Shown: positions 32,331 through 39,419 of the stretch, piece by piece
Position numbering within the stretch: position 1 is the first letter of the stretch
Layout of the letters: the number at the start of each line of letters is the position of its first letter
DNA from: CAXMQS01 sp964195995
GTDB lineage: Bacteria > Actinomycetota > Acidimicrobiia > Spongiisociales > JAOTWH01
Assembly: GCA_964195995.1 (NCBI GenBank)
Contig: CAXMQS010000030.1
Coordinates: 34,493 to 98,492, forward strand
Length of the DNA: 64,000 bases
Direction of reading: 5' to 3'
Notes under the pieces: model-generated
Databases searched by the model: none
The model's input: the letters and a program-made list of their open reading frames with translations, nothing else
What the model was told of the DNA's origin: nothing
Program-made: the position numbers and the translations under genes

Positions 32331-34246
32331 TTGTAGCTCCGCTGCTTGAGCTCGATGTTCTCGAATACCAGCTTCTCGGTGTGCCGCTTCTGGGGAGTGC
32401 CTCGACCCTGCCACTCCCAAGCAGACACCATCGCCCAGTCTTCGTCGTTGCGCAGCGCCTCGCCCTCGGGGGTTTGGTGCTCGACCCGGAAGTGGCCGCC
32501 GCTGGATTCCTCCCTGTCGAGCGCATCGCGGCACATCAGCTCGGCGAGCTCGAAATAGTCCGCAACGCGGCCTGCCTTCTCCAGGGAGAAGTTGAGGCTT
32601 TCGTCATCGCCGAGGACGCGGACATCGGTCCGGAATTCCTCGTGAAGTGCCGGAATCTCGCGGAGCGCCTTCTCCAGGCCCTGGCGACTGCGAGCCATCC
32701 CGCACTGCTCGATCATGATCTTGCCGAGTTCACGGTGGAACCAATCGACCGACCGCGTGCCGCCGATCGACAGGAGTTCGTTCGTCCGTTCCTTGACATC
32801 TGTCTCCGCTTGAGCGAAGGCCGGGTGGTCGGTGGTGACCGCATCGCTTCCCAGCCAGCCGGCCAGGTAGTCGCCGATGGTGTATGGAAGAACGAAATAG
32901 CCGTCGGCCAGCCCCTGCATCAGCGCCGAGGCCCCCAGCCGGTTGGCGCCATGATCCGAGAAGTTGGCCTCACCGATCGCGTAGAGGCCGGGGGTAGTCG
33001 TCATGAGGTTGTAGTCCACCCAGAGACCGCCCATCGTGTAGTGGGGGGCCGGATAGATCCTCATCGGAACCTCATAGGGGTTCTCGTCTGTGATGCGCTC
33101 GTACATCTCGAAGAGGTTGCCGTAGCGCTGGCGGATGGTGTCCTCGCCGACGCGCTTGATGGAGTCGGCGAAGTCGAGGAAGACGCCGTTCTGGAGGGGC
33201 CCGACGCCACGGTTCTCCTCCATCATCCGCTCGGCGGCGCGCGAAGCGACGTCGCGGGGGACGAGGTTGCCGAAGGCCGGATAGATCCGTTCCAGGTAGT
33301 AGTCGCGCTCCGACTCGGGTATGTCGCCAGCGGCTCGCCTGTCGTCAGGCTCCTGGGGCACCCAGATGCGCCCGTCGTTGCGGAGAGACTCGCTCATCAG
33401 GGTGAGCTTCGACTGGAAGTCGTCGCTTGCCGGGATGCACGTCGGATGGATCTGGGTGAAGCTGGGGTTGGCAAAGGCGGCCCCCTTGCGATGTGCCCTC
33501 CAGATAGCCGTCACGTTCGACTTGCGTGCCATCGTCGACAAGAAGTAGACGTTGGCGTATCCGCCGGTGGCAAGCACGACAGCGTGGGCCGAGTGTGACT
33601 CGATCTCGCCTGTCACCAGATCCCTTGTCACGATGCCGACTGCCCGCCCATCGACCTGGACCACATCGAGCATCTCGGATCTGGTGTGTAGCTCAACGTT
33701 GCCGAGGCCAACCTGGCGGCTCAGGGCCTGGTAGGCGCCGAGTAGCAGCTGCTGGCCGGTCTGACCTCTGGCGTAGAACGTTCTCGAGACCTGGACCCCA
33801 CCGAACGAGCGGTTGTCAAGCAGCCCCCCGTACTCCCTGGCGAAGGGGACACCCTGGGCGACGCACTGGTCGATGATCTCGGTGCTCACCTGCGCCAGTC
33901 GGTACACGTTGGCCTCGCGAGAGCGATAGTCACCGCCCTTGACCGTGTCATAGAACAGCCGGTAGGTGCTATCGCCGTCGCCGCGGTAGTTCTTGGCGGC
34001 GTTTATGCCGCCCTGGGCTGCGATGCTGTGGGCCCGTCGAGCCGAGTCGTGATACGTGTAGGCCTTCACGTGGTAGCCGAGTTCTGCCAGGGTCGCCGCG
34101 GCCGACGCACCGGCAAGGCCGGTACCGACGACGATAACCGAGAACTTGCGCTTGTTCGTTGGGGCAACGAGATTGATGGCAGCCCGATGGCTATCCCACT
34201 TGTCGGCAAGCGCACCTAGCGGGATCTTGGCGTCGAGGTTTATCAC
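32327..34246 (-). CDS. sdhA: Succinate dehydrogenase flavoprotein subunit
   Basis: Catalytic FAD subunit of complex II. The 639-residue protein has the FAD dinucleotide motif VVGTGLAGASAA near residue 40, the covalent-FAD site HSIAAQGGINAA near residue 77, the substrate-binding IHPTCIP region and the C-terminal HYTMGG and NRLGASAL segments. GTG at 34246 overlaps the sdhC stop (GTGA). The order C-A-B without a separate sdhD matches the Bacillus/actinobacterial single-anchor type. Confidence 0.96.
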   Translation of the reverse strand: MINLDAKIPLGALADKWDSHRAAINLVAPTNKRKFSVIVVGTGLAGASAAATLAELGYHVKAYTYHDSARRAHSIAAQGGINAAKNYRGDGDSTYRLFYDTVKGGDYRSREANVYRLAQVSTEIIDQCVAQGVPFAREYGGLLDNRSFGGVQVSRTFYARGQTGQQLLLGAYQALSRQVGLGNVELHTRSEMLDVVQVDGRAVGIVTRDLVTGEIESHSAHAVVLATGGYANVYFLSTMARKSNVTAIWRAHRKGAAFANPSFTQIHPTCIPASDDFQSKLTLMSESLRNDGRIWVPQEPDDRRAAGDIPESERDYYLERIYPAFGNLVPRDVASRAAERMMEENRGVGPLQNGVFLDFADSIKRVGEDTIRQRYGNLFEMYERITDENPYEVPMRIYPAPHYTMGGLWVDYNLMTTTPGLYAIGEANFSDHGANRLGASALMQGLADGYFVLPYTIGDYLAGWLGSDAVTTDHPAFAQAETDVKERTNELLSIGGTRSVDWFHRELGKIMIEQCGMARSRQGLEKALREIPALHEEFRTDVRVLGDDESLNFSLEKAGRVADYFELAELMCRDALDREESSGGHFRVEHQTPEGEALRNDEDWAMVSAWEWQGRGTPQKRHTEKLVFENIELKQRSYK

Positions 34247-34959
34247 TCGATCACCCCGGACAGCACCATGATGGGGAATAACACGTTGCCGAGGACGATG
34301 GTGACGGCGAAAGCCTGGGCGAACCACTTGCGCCACTGATTGAAGCGTGGATTGTTGATTCCGATCGACTGGAACAAGCTCCAGGCTCCGTGGTAGATGT
34401 GGAGCCCAAGCGCAACGTTGGCCACGATGTAGATGGCGGCGACAGGGGCGCGGGAGAAGCTCTCGACCATGTTGTGATAGATGTCGCCGCGTACGAAGTC
34501 AGGATTCGCCCAACCCCACGTCAGATCGGCCAAGTGGTAGGCGATGAAGAGAAGGACGATGATGCCCGACCAGATCATGGTTCGGCTGGCGTAGCTGGCG
34601 ACCAGGTACTCGCGCTGTGTCTGGTAGCTCACGTCCCCACCCTTACGCCGGTTCTCGAAGGCGAGGGAGAAAGCGGCGTGGATGTGGATGGCGAAAGCCG
34701 CTGTCAGGCCGAAGCGCATGATCCACAGAAGGTGGGTGCGCGGTGCGAGGTGACCTCCGAGGTCACGCAGCGCCTCCCCGTATTCGTTGATGTCCTCGGG
34801 CCCCAGGTAGACCTTGAGGTTCCCTACTAGGTGAAAGATGATGAAGCCGAGGAGGATGACCCCCGATATCGCCATCGCCCACTTGCGCCCGATCTGGGAT
34901 CGATAGAGGTCGAGCAACCAAAAGGAGCGGCGGGTCGAACGTTCACGCGTTGTAGTCAC
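34243..34959 (-). CDS. sdhC: Succinate dehydrogenase cytochrome b subunit
   Basis: Membrane anchor of complex II, 238 residues with five hydrophobic helices (for example MAISGVILLGFIIFHLVGNL). Histidines in FHLVGN, IHIHAAF, YHLADL and LHIYHGAW are candidate haem ligands, as in the di-haem B. subtilis-type SdhC. The GTG start lies 7 nt after a TAAGCT box, so the sdh mRNA is probably leaderless. It is divergent from whiB across 282 bp. Confidence 0.92.
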   Translation of the reverse strand: MTTTRERSTRRSFWLLDLYRSQIGRKWAMAISGVILLGFIIFHLVGNLKVYLGPEDINEYGEALRDLGGHLAPRTHLLWIMRFGLTAAFAIHIHAAFSLAFENRRKGGDVSYQTQREYLVASYASRTMIWSGIIVLLFIAYHLADLTWGWANPDFVRGDIYHNMVESFSRAPVAAIYIVANVALGLHIYHGAWSLFQSIGINNPRFNQWRKWFAQAFAVTIVLGNVLFPIMVLSGVIE

Positions 34960-34980
34960 GAATCGGAGCTTACAGCTGAG

Positions 34981-35008
34981 CTTTGGGCTCTGAGCTTTGC
35001 GCTTTGAG
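34981..35008. repeat. Decayed heptamer array (CTTTGNG type)
   Basis: Four contiguous 7-bp units: CTTTGGG, CTCTGAG, CTTTGCG and CTTTGAG. Same unit and phase as the arrays at 27069-27117 (inverse orientation) and 47584-47611. Confidence 0.7.
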
Positions 35009-35173
35009 ACAAGCGTCGACCGATCCTATTGGCCACTGTGACTCGCTCTGCCTTGGAAAGGACTATCAAGTCAGGCGTAGTCGATTCGGCTCTTCCCATG
35101 ATCGGACTGGCCCGGGGGAGGGGACGTTTGGCCCCGTGCAGCTCCCGATTTGTGGCCCACAGCCCTTTCAGAT

Positions 35174-35219
35174 TTGACTGCGCGCGCGCCTGGGTATAAG
35201 TTACATGCTTGTAATTACA
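35174..35219 (+). promoter_or_regulatory. whiB promoter with TTACA/TGTAA inverted repeats
   Basis: TTGACT (35174-35179) and TAAGTT (35197-35202) are 17 bp apart. Overlapping and following are TTACA (35201-35205), TGTAA (35210-35214) and TTACA (35215-35219), alternating inverted half-sites typical of a dimeric regulator's operator; the last two form the palindrome TGTAATTACA. The binding protein is unknown. Confidence 0.5.
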
Positions 35220-35241
35220 CGGATGTAGGAGGACCGCAACC

Positions 35242-35529
35242 GTGCTAGAGAAACTTATGGGCGAGGTATTCGAGGCCGACCTGTCGTGGCAAGATCTTGC
35301 CAATTGCCGGGGTGGTAACGCCGACCTGTTCTTCCCCGAGCGGGGCGCGTCAACACGCACCGCCAAGGGCATATGCAAGGCGTGCGTCGTGCGCGACGAC
35401 TGTCTCGAGTTCGCCATTACCAACGGCGAGAAGTTCGGCATCTGGGGCGGCCTTTCGGAGAGAGAGCGCCGCAAGATCCGCAGAGACCGCCAGATCGCGG
35501 CCCAGCTCGAGGAGAGCAAAGTCGGCTGA
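35242..35529 (+). CDS. WhiB-family [4Fe-4S] transcriptional regulator
   Basis: Actinobacteria-specific iron-sulfur regulator of 95 residues. Cysteines at 22, 45, 48 and 54 (NCRGG, then CKACVVRDDC) form the C-xn-C-x2-C-x5-C cluster site, followed by the G[I/V]WGG turn (FGIWGGLSERERRKIRR) and a basic DNA-contacting tail. AGGAGG (35227-35232) is 9 nt before the GTG start. The compact form and turn resemble WhiB1/WhiB2-type members, but the paralogue cannot be fixed here. These proteins typically bind region 4 of the principal sigma factor. Confidence 0.95.
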   Translation: MLEKLMGEVFEADLSWQDLANCRGGNADLFFPERGASTRTAKGICKACVVRDDCLEFAITNGEKFGIWGGLSERERRKIRRDRQIAAQLEESKVG

Positions 35530-35550
35530 TTGGCGACCTTCCGACCTCCC

Positions 35551-35556
35551 TACAAT
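35551..35556 (+). promoter_or_regulatory. -10 box of a leaderless gene
   Basis: TACAAT, a near-consensus -10, ends 6 nt before the GTG at 35563. Confidence 0.65.
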
Positions 35557-35562
35557 CGCTGA

Positions 35563-36456
35563 GTGTTCGTCTACATAGCTGTCGCTGTTGTTGTCGTTGT
35601 CGTCGCCGTCGTGGCATATCGGCTCCTGTCGGCGAATGGCGCGTCCAGGCCGGGTCGAGCGGACGGATTCGATGCCCGGCCTCGCGTTGCCGACTTCCAC
35701 ATCCGCGATGATGTCGCCCTGGTTCTTTTCGACGTCGAGCTCGGCGCCCACGTCGAAGACCATGCCGCCGAGGTTCTGACGGCCGAGGCCGTCGAAGTGG
35801 TTCGCGACAAGTCCGAGAGCCTGCCGATCGGACATGTAACAACCGTCGTCGCCCAAGCCAAGGGAGCCGAAGGTTCGATAGAGGTTGGCAGAGTTCACTT
35901 CGAGACCCCCGGCGAGTTGCCGCCGCCGCCGGTGGCTCCTCCGCCTCCTCATGCTTCGAGCGTTGGGTTTGACCCGCTCGAGGCGTATTCGGAGGGGCTG
36001 TCGGGGGCGCCACCGTCGGTCGCCTCTTCACGGCGGGACGACGAGCTCGGACCGGCAGGCATCGACCTCACTCTGCCTTCGACGTTCGCCGACTCTCTAT
36101 CCAACACGGGCGTCGACCAGGCGTCGATGTCAGCCGGGGAGGTTGCACTCGAGCTGTTGTCTTCCGTTGGCTACCGGGTAGCACCAGGACCCAAACCCGA
36201 CTGCTACATCGCCAATCGCGGTGGAGCGAACACCTACATCTACGTCGTTGGCCTTGGCGACTACCCCGAGATCGAGTCGCGGCACATCAACTCCTTCATG
36301 GTTGACTTCCTGGCATCGAAGGCGGAACGCGGTCTGCTGATATCAGATAGGTATGGGCCGTTCGAGGTGTACGACCGGGAGAAGCGCGAACCCAGGGTTC
36401 GTTTCGTTACTCGGGAGCGGCTCCAGGGCTTCGTAGACGCCCTGACTGTTTCCTAG
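35563..36456 (+). CDS. Membrane-anchored protein with a restriction-endonuclease-like C-terminal domain
   Basis: Not a named family. 297 residues: one N-terminal membrane helix (residues 2-22, almost all Val/Ala), a small domain to about residue 115, a Pro-rich linker (PPPPVAPPPP), a variable stretch, then residues ~190-297. That last part resembles the Mrr-like nuclease fold in order and spacing: an N-terminal helix ALELLSSVGYRV, a strand with Asp (KPDCYIAN), a strand where Q/E-x-K would sit (YIYVVGLG), and GLLISDRYGPFEVY. The catalytic ExK/QxK is missing, so a cleaved-DNA function is unlikely; binding or sensing is the inference. It begins with a leaderless GTG. Confidence 0.65.
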   Translation: MFVYIAVAVVVVVVAVVAYRLLSANGASRPGRADGFDARPRVADFHIRDDVALVLFDVELGAHVEDHAAEVLTAEAVEVVRDKSESLPIGHVTTVVAQAKGAEGSIEVGRVHFETPGELPPPPVAPPPPHASSVGFDPLEAYSEGLSGAPPSVASSRRDDELGPAGIDLTLPSTFADSLSNTGVDQASMSAGEVALELLSSVGYRVAPGPKPDCYIANRGGANTYIYVVGLGDYPEIESRHINSFMVDFLASKAERGLLISDRYGPFEVYDREKREPRVRFVTRERLQGFVDALTVS

Positions 36457-36514
36457 CGCACGCCACGCGGCGCCGGAGTGACCCTCGGGTATCATCGATG
36501 TCAAAAGGAGCTCT

Positions 36515-36697
36515 ATGTTCGCTGCTGGAATCGGCACGGGAGAGATCATTGTCATCGTTGCGGTTGTCGTGCTTCTCTTCGGCGCAACGAAGCTGCCTCA
36601 GCTAGCTCGGTCACTCGGCGCCTCGGCGCGCGAGTTCCGCAAAGGGGTTGACGAGGGCGTGGACCCCGAAGACGAAGAGACGTCGGCGCAAACCTGA
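36515..36697 (+). CDS. tatA: Sec-independent translocase subunit TatA
   Basis: Pore-forming subunit of the twin-arginine translocase. 60 residues: a short N-terminus, one membrane helix (IIVIVAVVVLLFGATKLPQLA) containing the invariant FG hinge with Lys-Leu-Pro after it, then an amphipathic helix ARSLGASAREFRKGV and an acidic tail. AAAAGGAG lies 5-6 nt upstream of the ATG. tatC is not nearby. Its position just before an ECF sigma gene recalls the sigE-rseA-htrA-tatB region of mycobacteria. Confidence 0.93.
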   Translation: MFAAGIGTGEIIVIVAVVVLLFGATKLPQLARSLGASAREFRKGVDEGVDPEDEETSAQT

Positions 36698-36733
36698 CGA
36701 TTCGGGAACTCGAATCGTCCGTCCGGGCGTTGG

Positions 36734-36739
36734 TAGGTA
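36734..36739 (+). promoter_or_regulatory. -10 box of the sigma/anti-sigma operon
   Basis: TAGGTA ends 6 nt before the GTG at 36746; AAGG in the spacer could also act as a weak SD. Confidence 0.45.
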
Positions 36740-36745
36740 AGGCAA

Positions 36746-37246
36746 GTGCCTGACCAAGAGATACCTACCTGGGAAGAGGTAGCACGCCGCGATGGCCGCA
36801 AGATCTACAACTTCGCATACCGGCTCACCGGAAACCCCGACGATGCCAAAGACCTGGCTCAAGAGGTCCTGCTGCGCGTTCGCAAGGGTCTCCGCACCTA
36901 CACGCCCGGCTCATTCGACGGCTGGCTATGGCGCATCACCCGCAATGCCTTCCTCGACCAGGTCCGCTATCGCAAGCGGCGCCCAGAATCAGCGCTTCCC
37001 GAGGATGACAGGGGTGTCGGCCCCTCGGCGCCTCCGCCCGATGAGGTCCTCGACTCTGTCCGGCTCTCAGACGAGGTCCAGGCGGCACTCGTTGAGCTCC
37101 CCTACGAATTCCGCGAGGCGGTCGTGATGGCAGATGTCGTCGGCCTCAGCTACGAAGAGATCGCAGAAGCCGCGGATATTCCGGTTGGCACGGTTCGTAG
37201 CCGCATCCACCGTGGTCGCAAGATGCTGAAGGAGCGCCTGTCGTGA
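36746..37246 (+). CDS. ECF (sigma-70 family, SigE-like) RNA polymerase sigma factor
   Basis: 166 residues with region 2 (KIYNFAYRLTGNPDDAKDLAQEVLLRV ... FDGWLWRITRNAFLDQVRYRKRR) and region 4 (ELPYEFREAVVMADVVGLSYEEIAEAADIPVGTVRSRIHRGR), joined by a Pro-rich linker. The sequence and the following zinc-type anti-sigma gene fit the SigE envelope-stress class. The anti-sigma GTG overlaps its stop (GTGA). Release of this sigma would reprogram transcription under envelope stress; target promoters are not defined here. Confidence 0.94.
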   Translation: MPDQEIPTWEEVARRDGRKIYNFAYRLTGNPDDAKDLAQEVLLRVRKGLRTYTPGSFDGWLWRITRNAFLDQVRYRKRRPESALPEDDRGVGPSAPPPDEVLDSVRLSDEVQAALVELPYEFREAVVMADVVGLSYEEIAEAADIPVGTVRSRIHRGRKMLKERLS

Positions 37247-37971
37247 CACATCCCGGCGACCTTCTCTCCGCATATCTCGATGATGAGCTCAACGACGATG
37301 AGCGCGCTGCCGTGGCCGCTCATCTTCAGACCTGCGGCGACTGCAGGGACGAGTTGACTGCCGTCCAGTCGGCGGCGGTCGCGATCCGCTCGCTTCCTGC
37401 GCTGGACGCCCCGCCAGGTCTGGTGCCGGCGCCTGCAGCGTGGAGGAAACGGCGTCGTTGGCAGACGCTGGGCGCCGCCACCGCCGGCGTAGCGGCGATC
37501 GTCACGCTCGTTGTTGGCTTCGCCGTCATCGGCGACAGCGACGAGCCACCTCTCGTTGCTGCGGACACTGTTCCCGCAGCCCTTCCCGGTCTCGACCGTG
37601 TGCTCGCCGGCGACAGCTCCGTGAATGGCCAACAACGGGTGCAGGCCCTAGAGGCGGCCTTTCGCACCATGGACGGTGTCGAGGAGATGGAGATGGCTGC
37701 CGACGAGATGTCGGCCGATGTCGAAGTCATGATGCACGACGAGTCCATGTATATCAGGGCTGGCATGTGGGACGGCGTGGCTGCGGAGTACCTAGCCGTC
37801 ATGACACCAGCCGAAGGAGTGATCGGCCTGTTCTTTGCCGCTGAGGACGGGATACCGATGGCTTTCTTCTACTGCGAACACAGCTGGTATCGCGTTCACA
37901 CCGGCTCGGGCCAAGCACCCCCAGTCTCCTCGGTCACGGCTCTGCGGGGCGCCCTCGGCTGCGAGAGCTGA
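37243..37971 (+). CDS. Membrane-anchored zinc anti-sigma factor (RseA-like)
   Basis: 242 residues. The N-terminal zf-HC2/ZAS domain has His27, Cys31 and Cys34 (H-x3-C-x2-C), the classic zinc anti-sigma signature. One membrane helix lies at about 78-96, and an extracytoplasmic domain of about 140 residues has a Met/Glu-rich stretch (MDGVEEMEMAADEMSADVEVMM) and two later Cys that could form a disulfide. It should hold the upstream sigma at the membrane until proteolysis. The M50 protease at 4994 and HtrA at 43872 are plausible proteases, though this is inference. Confidence 0.9.
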   Translation: MTHPGDLLSAYLDDELNDDERAAVAAHLQTCGDCRDELTAVQSAAVAIRSLPALDAPPGLVPAPAAWRKRRRWQTLGAATAGVAAIVTLVVGFAVIGDSDEPPLVAADTVPAALPGLDRVLAGDSSVNGQQRVQALEAAFRTMDGVEEMEMAADEMSADVEVMMHDESMYIRAGMWDGVAAEYLAVMTPAEGVIGLFFAAEDGIPMAFFYCEHSWYRVHTGSGQAPPVSSVTALRGALGCES

Positions 37972-37979
37972 CCTGCTGG

Positions 37980-38099
37980 CTAGCGGCCGGCAGCGGCCGC
38001 AACAATGTCGAGGCGGTAGCCGACTCCTCGTACCGCCTCGATGACAGGAGCGCCCTTCGCGGCCACGATGTCGGCCTAGACGATGAGGATCCGGAGCAT
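37980..38099 (-). pseudogene. Internally deleted remnant of a RegX3/PhoB-type response regulator
   Basis: Directly after the SenX3-like kinase the minus strand reads TGATG, the usual kinase-stop/regulator-start coupling. It then gives MLRILIV (the first receiver strand), a TAG stop, and in the same frame ADIVAAKGAPVIEAVRGVGYRLD, the diagnostic wing end of an OmpR/PhoB DNA-binding domain, to a stop at 37980. About 190 residues expected between are missing, so neither phospho-acceptor nor DNA-binding helix remains. It is either a real decayed cognate regulator or an assembly deletion. Confidence 0.75.
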
Positions 38100-39322
38100 C
38101 AGCCCGAGAACGGAGGAAGGCGCAGCGTGAAGGTGGAGCCGCTGCCTTCCTCGGACGAGACCGAAACCTCGCCGCCGTGGTTGATGGCGACGTGGCGAAC
38201 TATCGCAAGCCCGAGGCCCGTCCCACCCGTCTCGCGGCTGCGGGCCTTGTCCACTCGATAGAACCTCTCGAAGATCCGATCCAGATGGGACTCGGAGATC
38301 CCGATCCCTTCGTCCCTCACCTCTATCGACACCCAGTCATCGTCCACGGTGACCCTGACCCTGACCTTGCCGGCGTCCGTTTCCTTGACCGCTGTGTACT
38401 TGACAGCGTTGTCGAGCAGGTTGGTGACGGCGGTAACAACCTGGCGGCGGTCACCCGCGACGAAGGCGTCTGCTGGGACAGGCTCGGTGAAGAGGACTAC
38501 ACCTGCGGCTTCGGCCGCTAGTTGGACTTGACTGGCTGCATCTGAGATGACGTCAGAGATGGCTATGGGCGCTGGTGCCGCCGCGAACGACTCGACCTGA
38601 GCCAGATCGAGTATGTCATCGACGAGCTTTGATATGCGTCGCGATTCCTGGGACAGCCTCTCGCCGAGACGCGTACGAACAGCTTCGTCATCGCTGTCGG
38701 CGATCGTCTCGGCAAGAACCGATAAGGCCCCAAGCGGCGTCTTCAGCTCGTGGCCGACATTCGCGATGAAGTCCCGACGGATGGCGTTGGTACGGCGTTG
38801 GTCGGTGACATCCTCGATGAAGACTACGGCCCCGACGCTTTCCACGCCGAATTCGAGCGGAGCCGCATACAGGCGGAGGACACGGCGAACCGGCTGGAAA
38901 GCCTCGAACTCAGATTCCGTGGGAGCTCTGGTCAGGACCACCGAGTCGATCAGTTCTTTGATGGGGCCGTCGTCAACCTGTTCCCCGTGGAGGACGCCGA
39001 CGAAGTCAGTGGCTGCCGGGTTGACGAAGGTGACCGTGCCGGAGTCGTCAGTGGCGGCAACTCCGAACTGTGCGGCCTCGAGGGAACCGACGAGCTGAGC
39101 CCGCTCGCGTTCTGCCCTGGCGAGATAACGCTCGATGCGCTCGACGCCTGCGGTGAGCGCAGCCTCGCCTTCGTGCTGAGAATTGGCTCCGATGCGCCGC
39201 GTGGCTCGATCGATAGCGGCCGCCATCGATCGGTTGCGGCTCCACAGATAGAAGAGGCCAACGGCCAGCGCGACGACGAGGACGACGAGCAGTGTGATGA
39301 TCACGGCGCGCAGGATATCCAA
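38099..39322 (-). CDS. SenX3/PhoR-like sensor histidine kinase
   Basis: 407 residues. One N-terminal membrane helix (residues 5-27) is followed by a PAS domain (~75-175, QFGVAATDDSGTVTFVNPAA), then a DHp helix with the phospho-accepting His191 in NVGHELKTPLGALSVL. The ATPase domain has N-box NLLDNAVKYTA, G1 VRDEGIGI, the F-box FERFYRVDKARS and G2 GGTGLGLAI. A single membrane helix plus cytoplasmic PAS is the SenX3 layout, and the neighbouring Na/Pi transporter, PhoU and PHO-box-like repeat support phosphate sensing. The start is given as TTG at 39322 without an SD; GTG at codon 7 is possible. The regulator gene that should follow is reduced to a remnant. Confidence 0.9.
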   Translation of the reverse strand: MDILRAVIITLLVVLVVALAVGLFYLWSRNRSMAAAIDRATRRIGANSQHEGEAALTAGVERIERYLARAERERAQLVGSLEAAQFGVAATDDSGTVTFVNPAATDFVGVLHGEQVDDGPIKELIDSVVLTRAPTESEFEAFQPVRRVLRLYAAPLEFGVESVGAVVFIEDVTDQRRTNAIRRDFIANVGHELKTPLGALSVLAETIADSDDEAVRTRLGERLSQESRRISKLVDDILDLAQVESFAAAPAPIAISDVISDAASQVQLAAEAAGVVLFTEPVPADAFVAGDRRQVVTAVTNLLDNAVKYTAVKETDAGKVRVRVTVDDDWVSIEVRDEGIGISESHLDRIFERFYRVDKARSRETGGTGLGLAIVRHVAINHGGEVSVSSEEGSGSTFTLRLPPFSG

Positions 39323-39353
39323 CGACCCGGTGAGCCGATGGCAGGCGTCAAGA

Positions 39354-39375
39354 GTTCACCCTCCCGTCACATAGC
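39354..39375. promoter_or_regulatory. PHO-box-like direct repeat
   Basis: Two contiguous 11-nt units, GTTCACCCTCC and CGTCACATAGC. The first matches the GTTCACC core of actinobacterial PHO boxes exactly and the second is degenerate. It lies between the divergent kinase and phosphate-transporter genes. Confidence 0.55.
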
Positions 39376-39419
39376 GGACCGCGTGGCATCGACCGTGTCC
39401 AGTAGCTTTGCGTGCGAGC

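Larger units (their letters stand above)
34960..35241. other. Divergent control region between sdhCAB and whiB
   Basis: Holds, left to right: a leftward TAAGCT -10 for sdhC (34967-34972), a decayed heptamer array (34981-35008), about 165 bp with nothing recognised, and the whiB promoter region. No gene is seen. Confidence 0.6.

Noticed and set aside
32381..33598. A 405-codon plus-strand frame.
   Set aside because: Mirror of sdhA; no family features.
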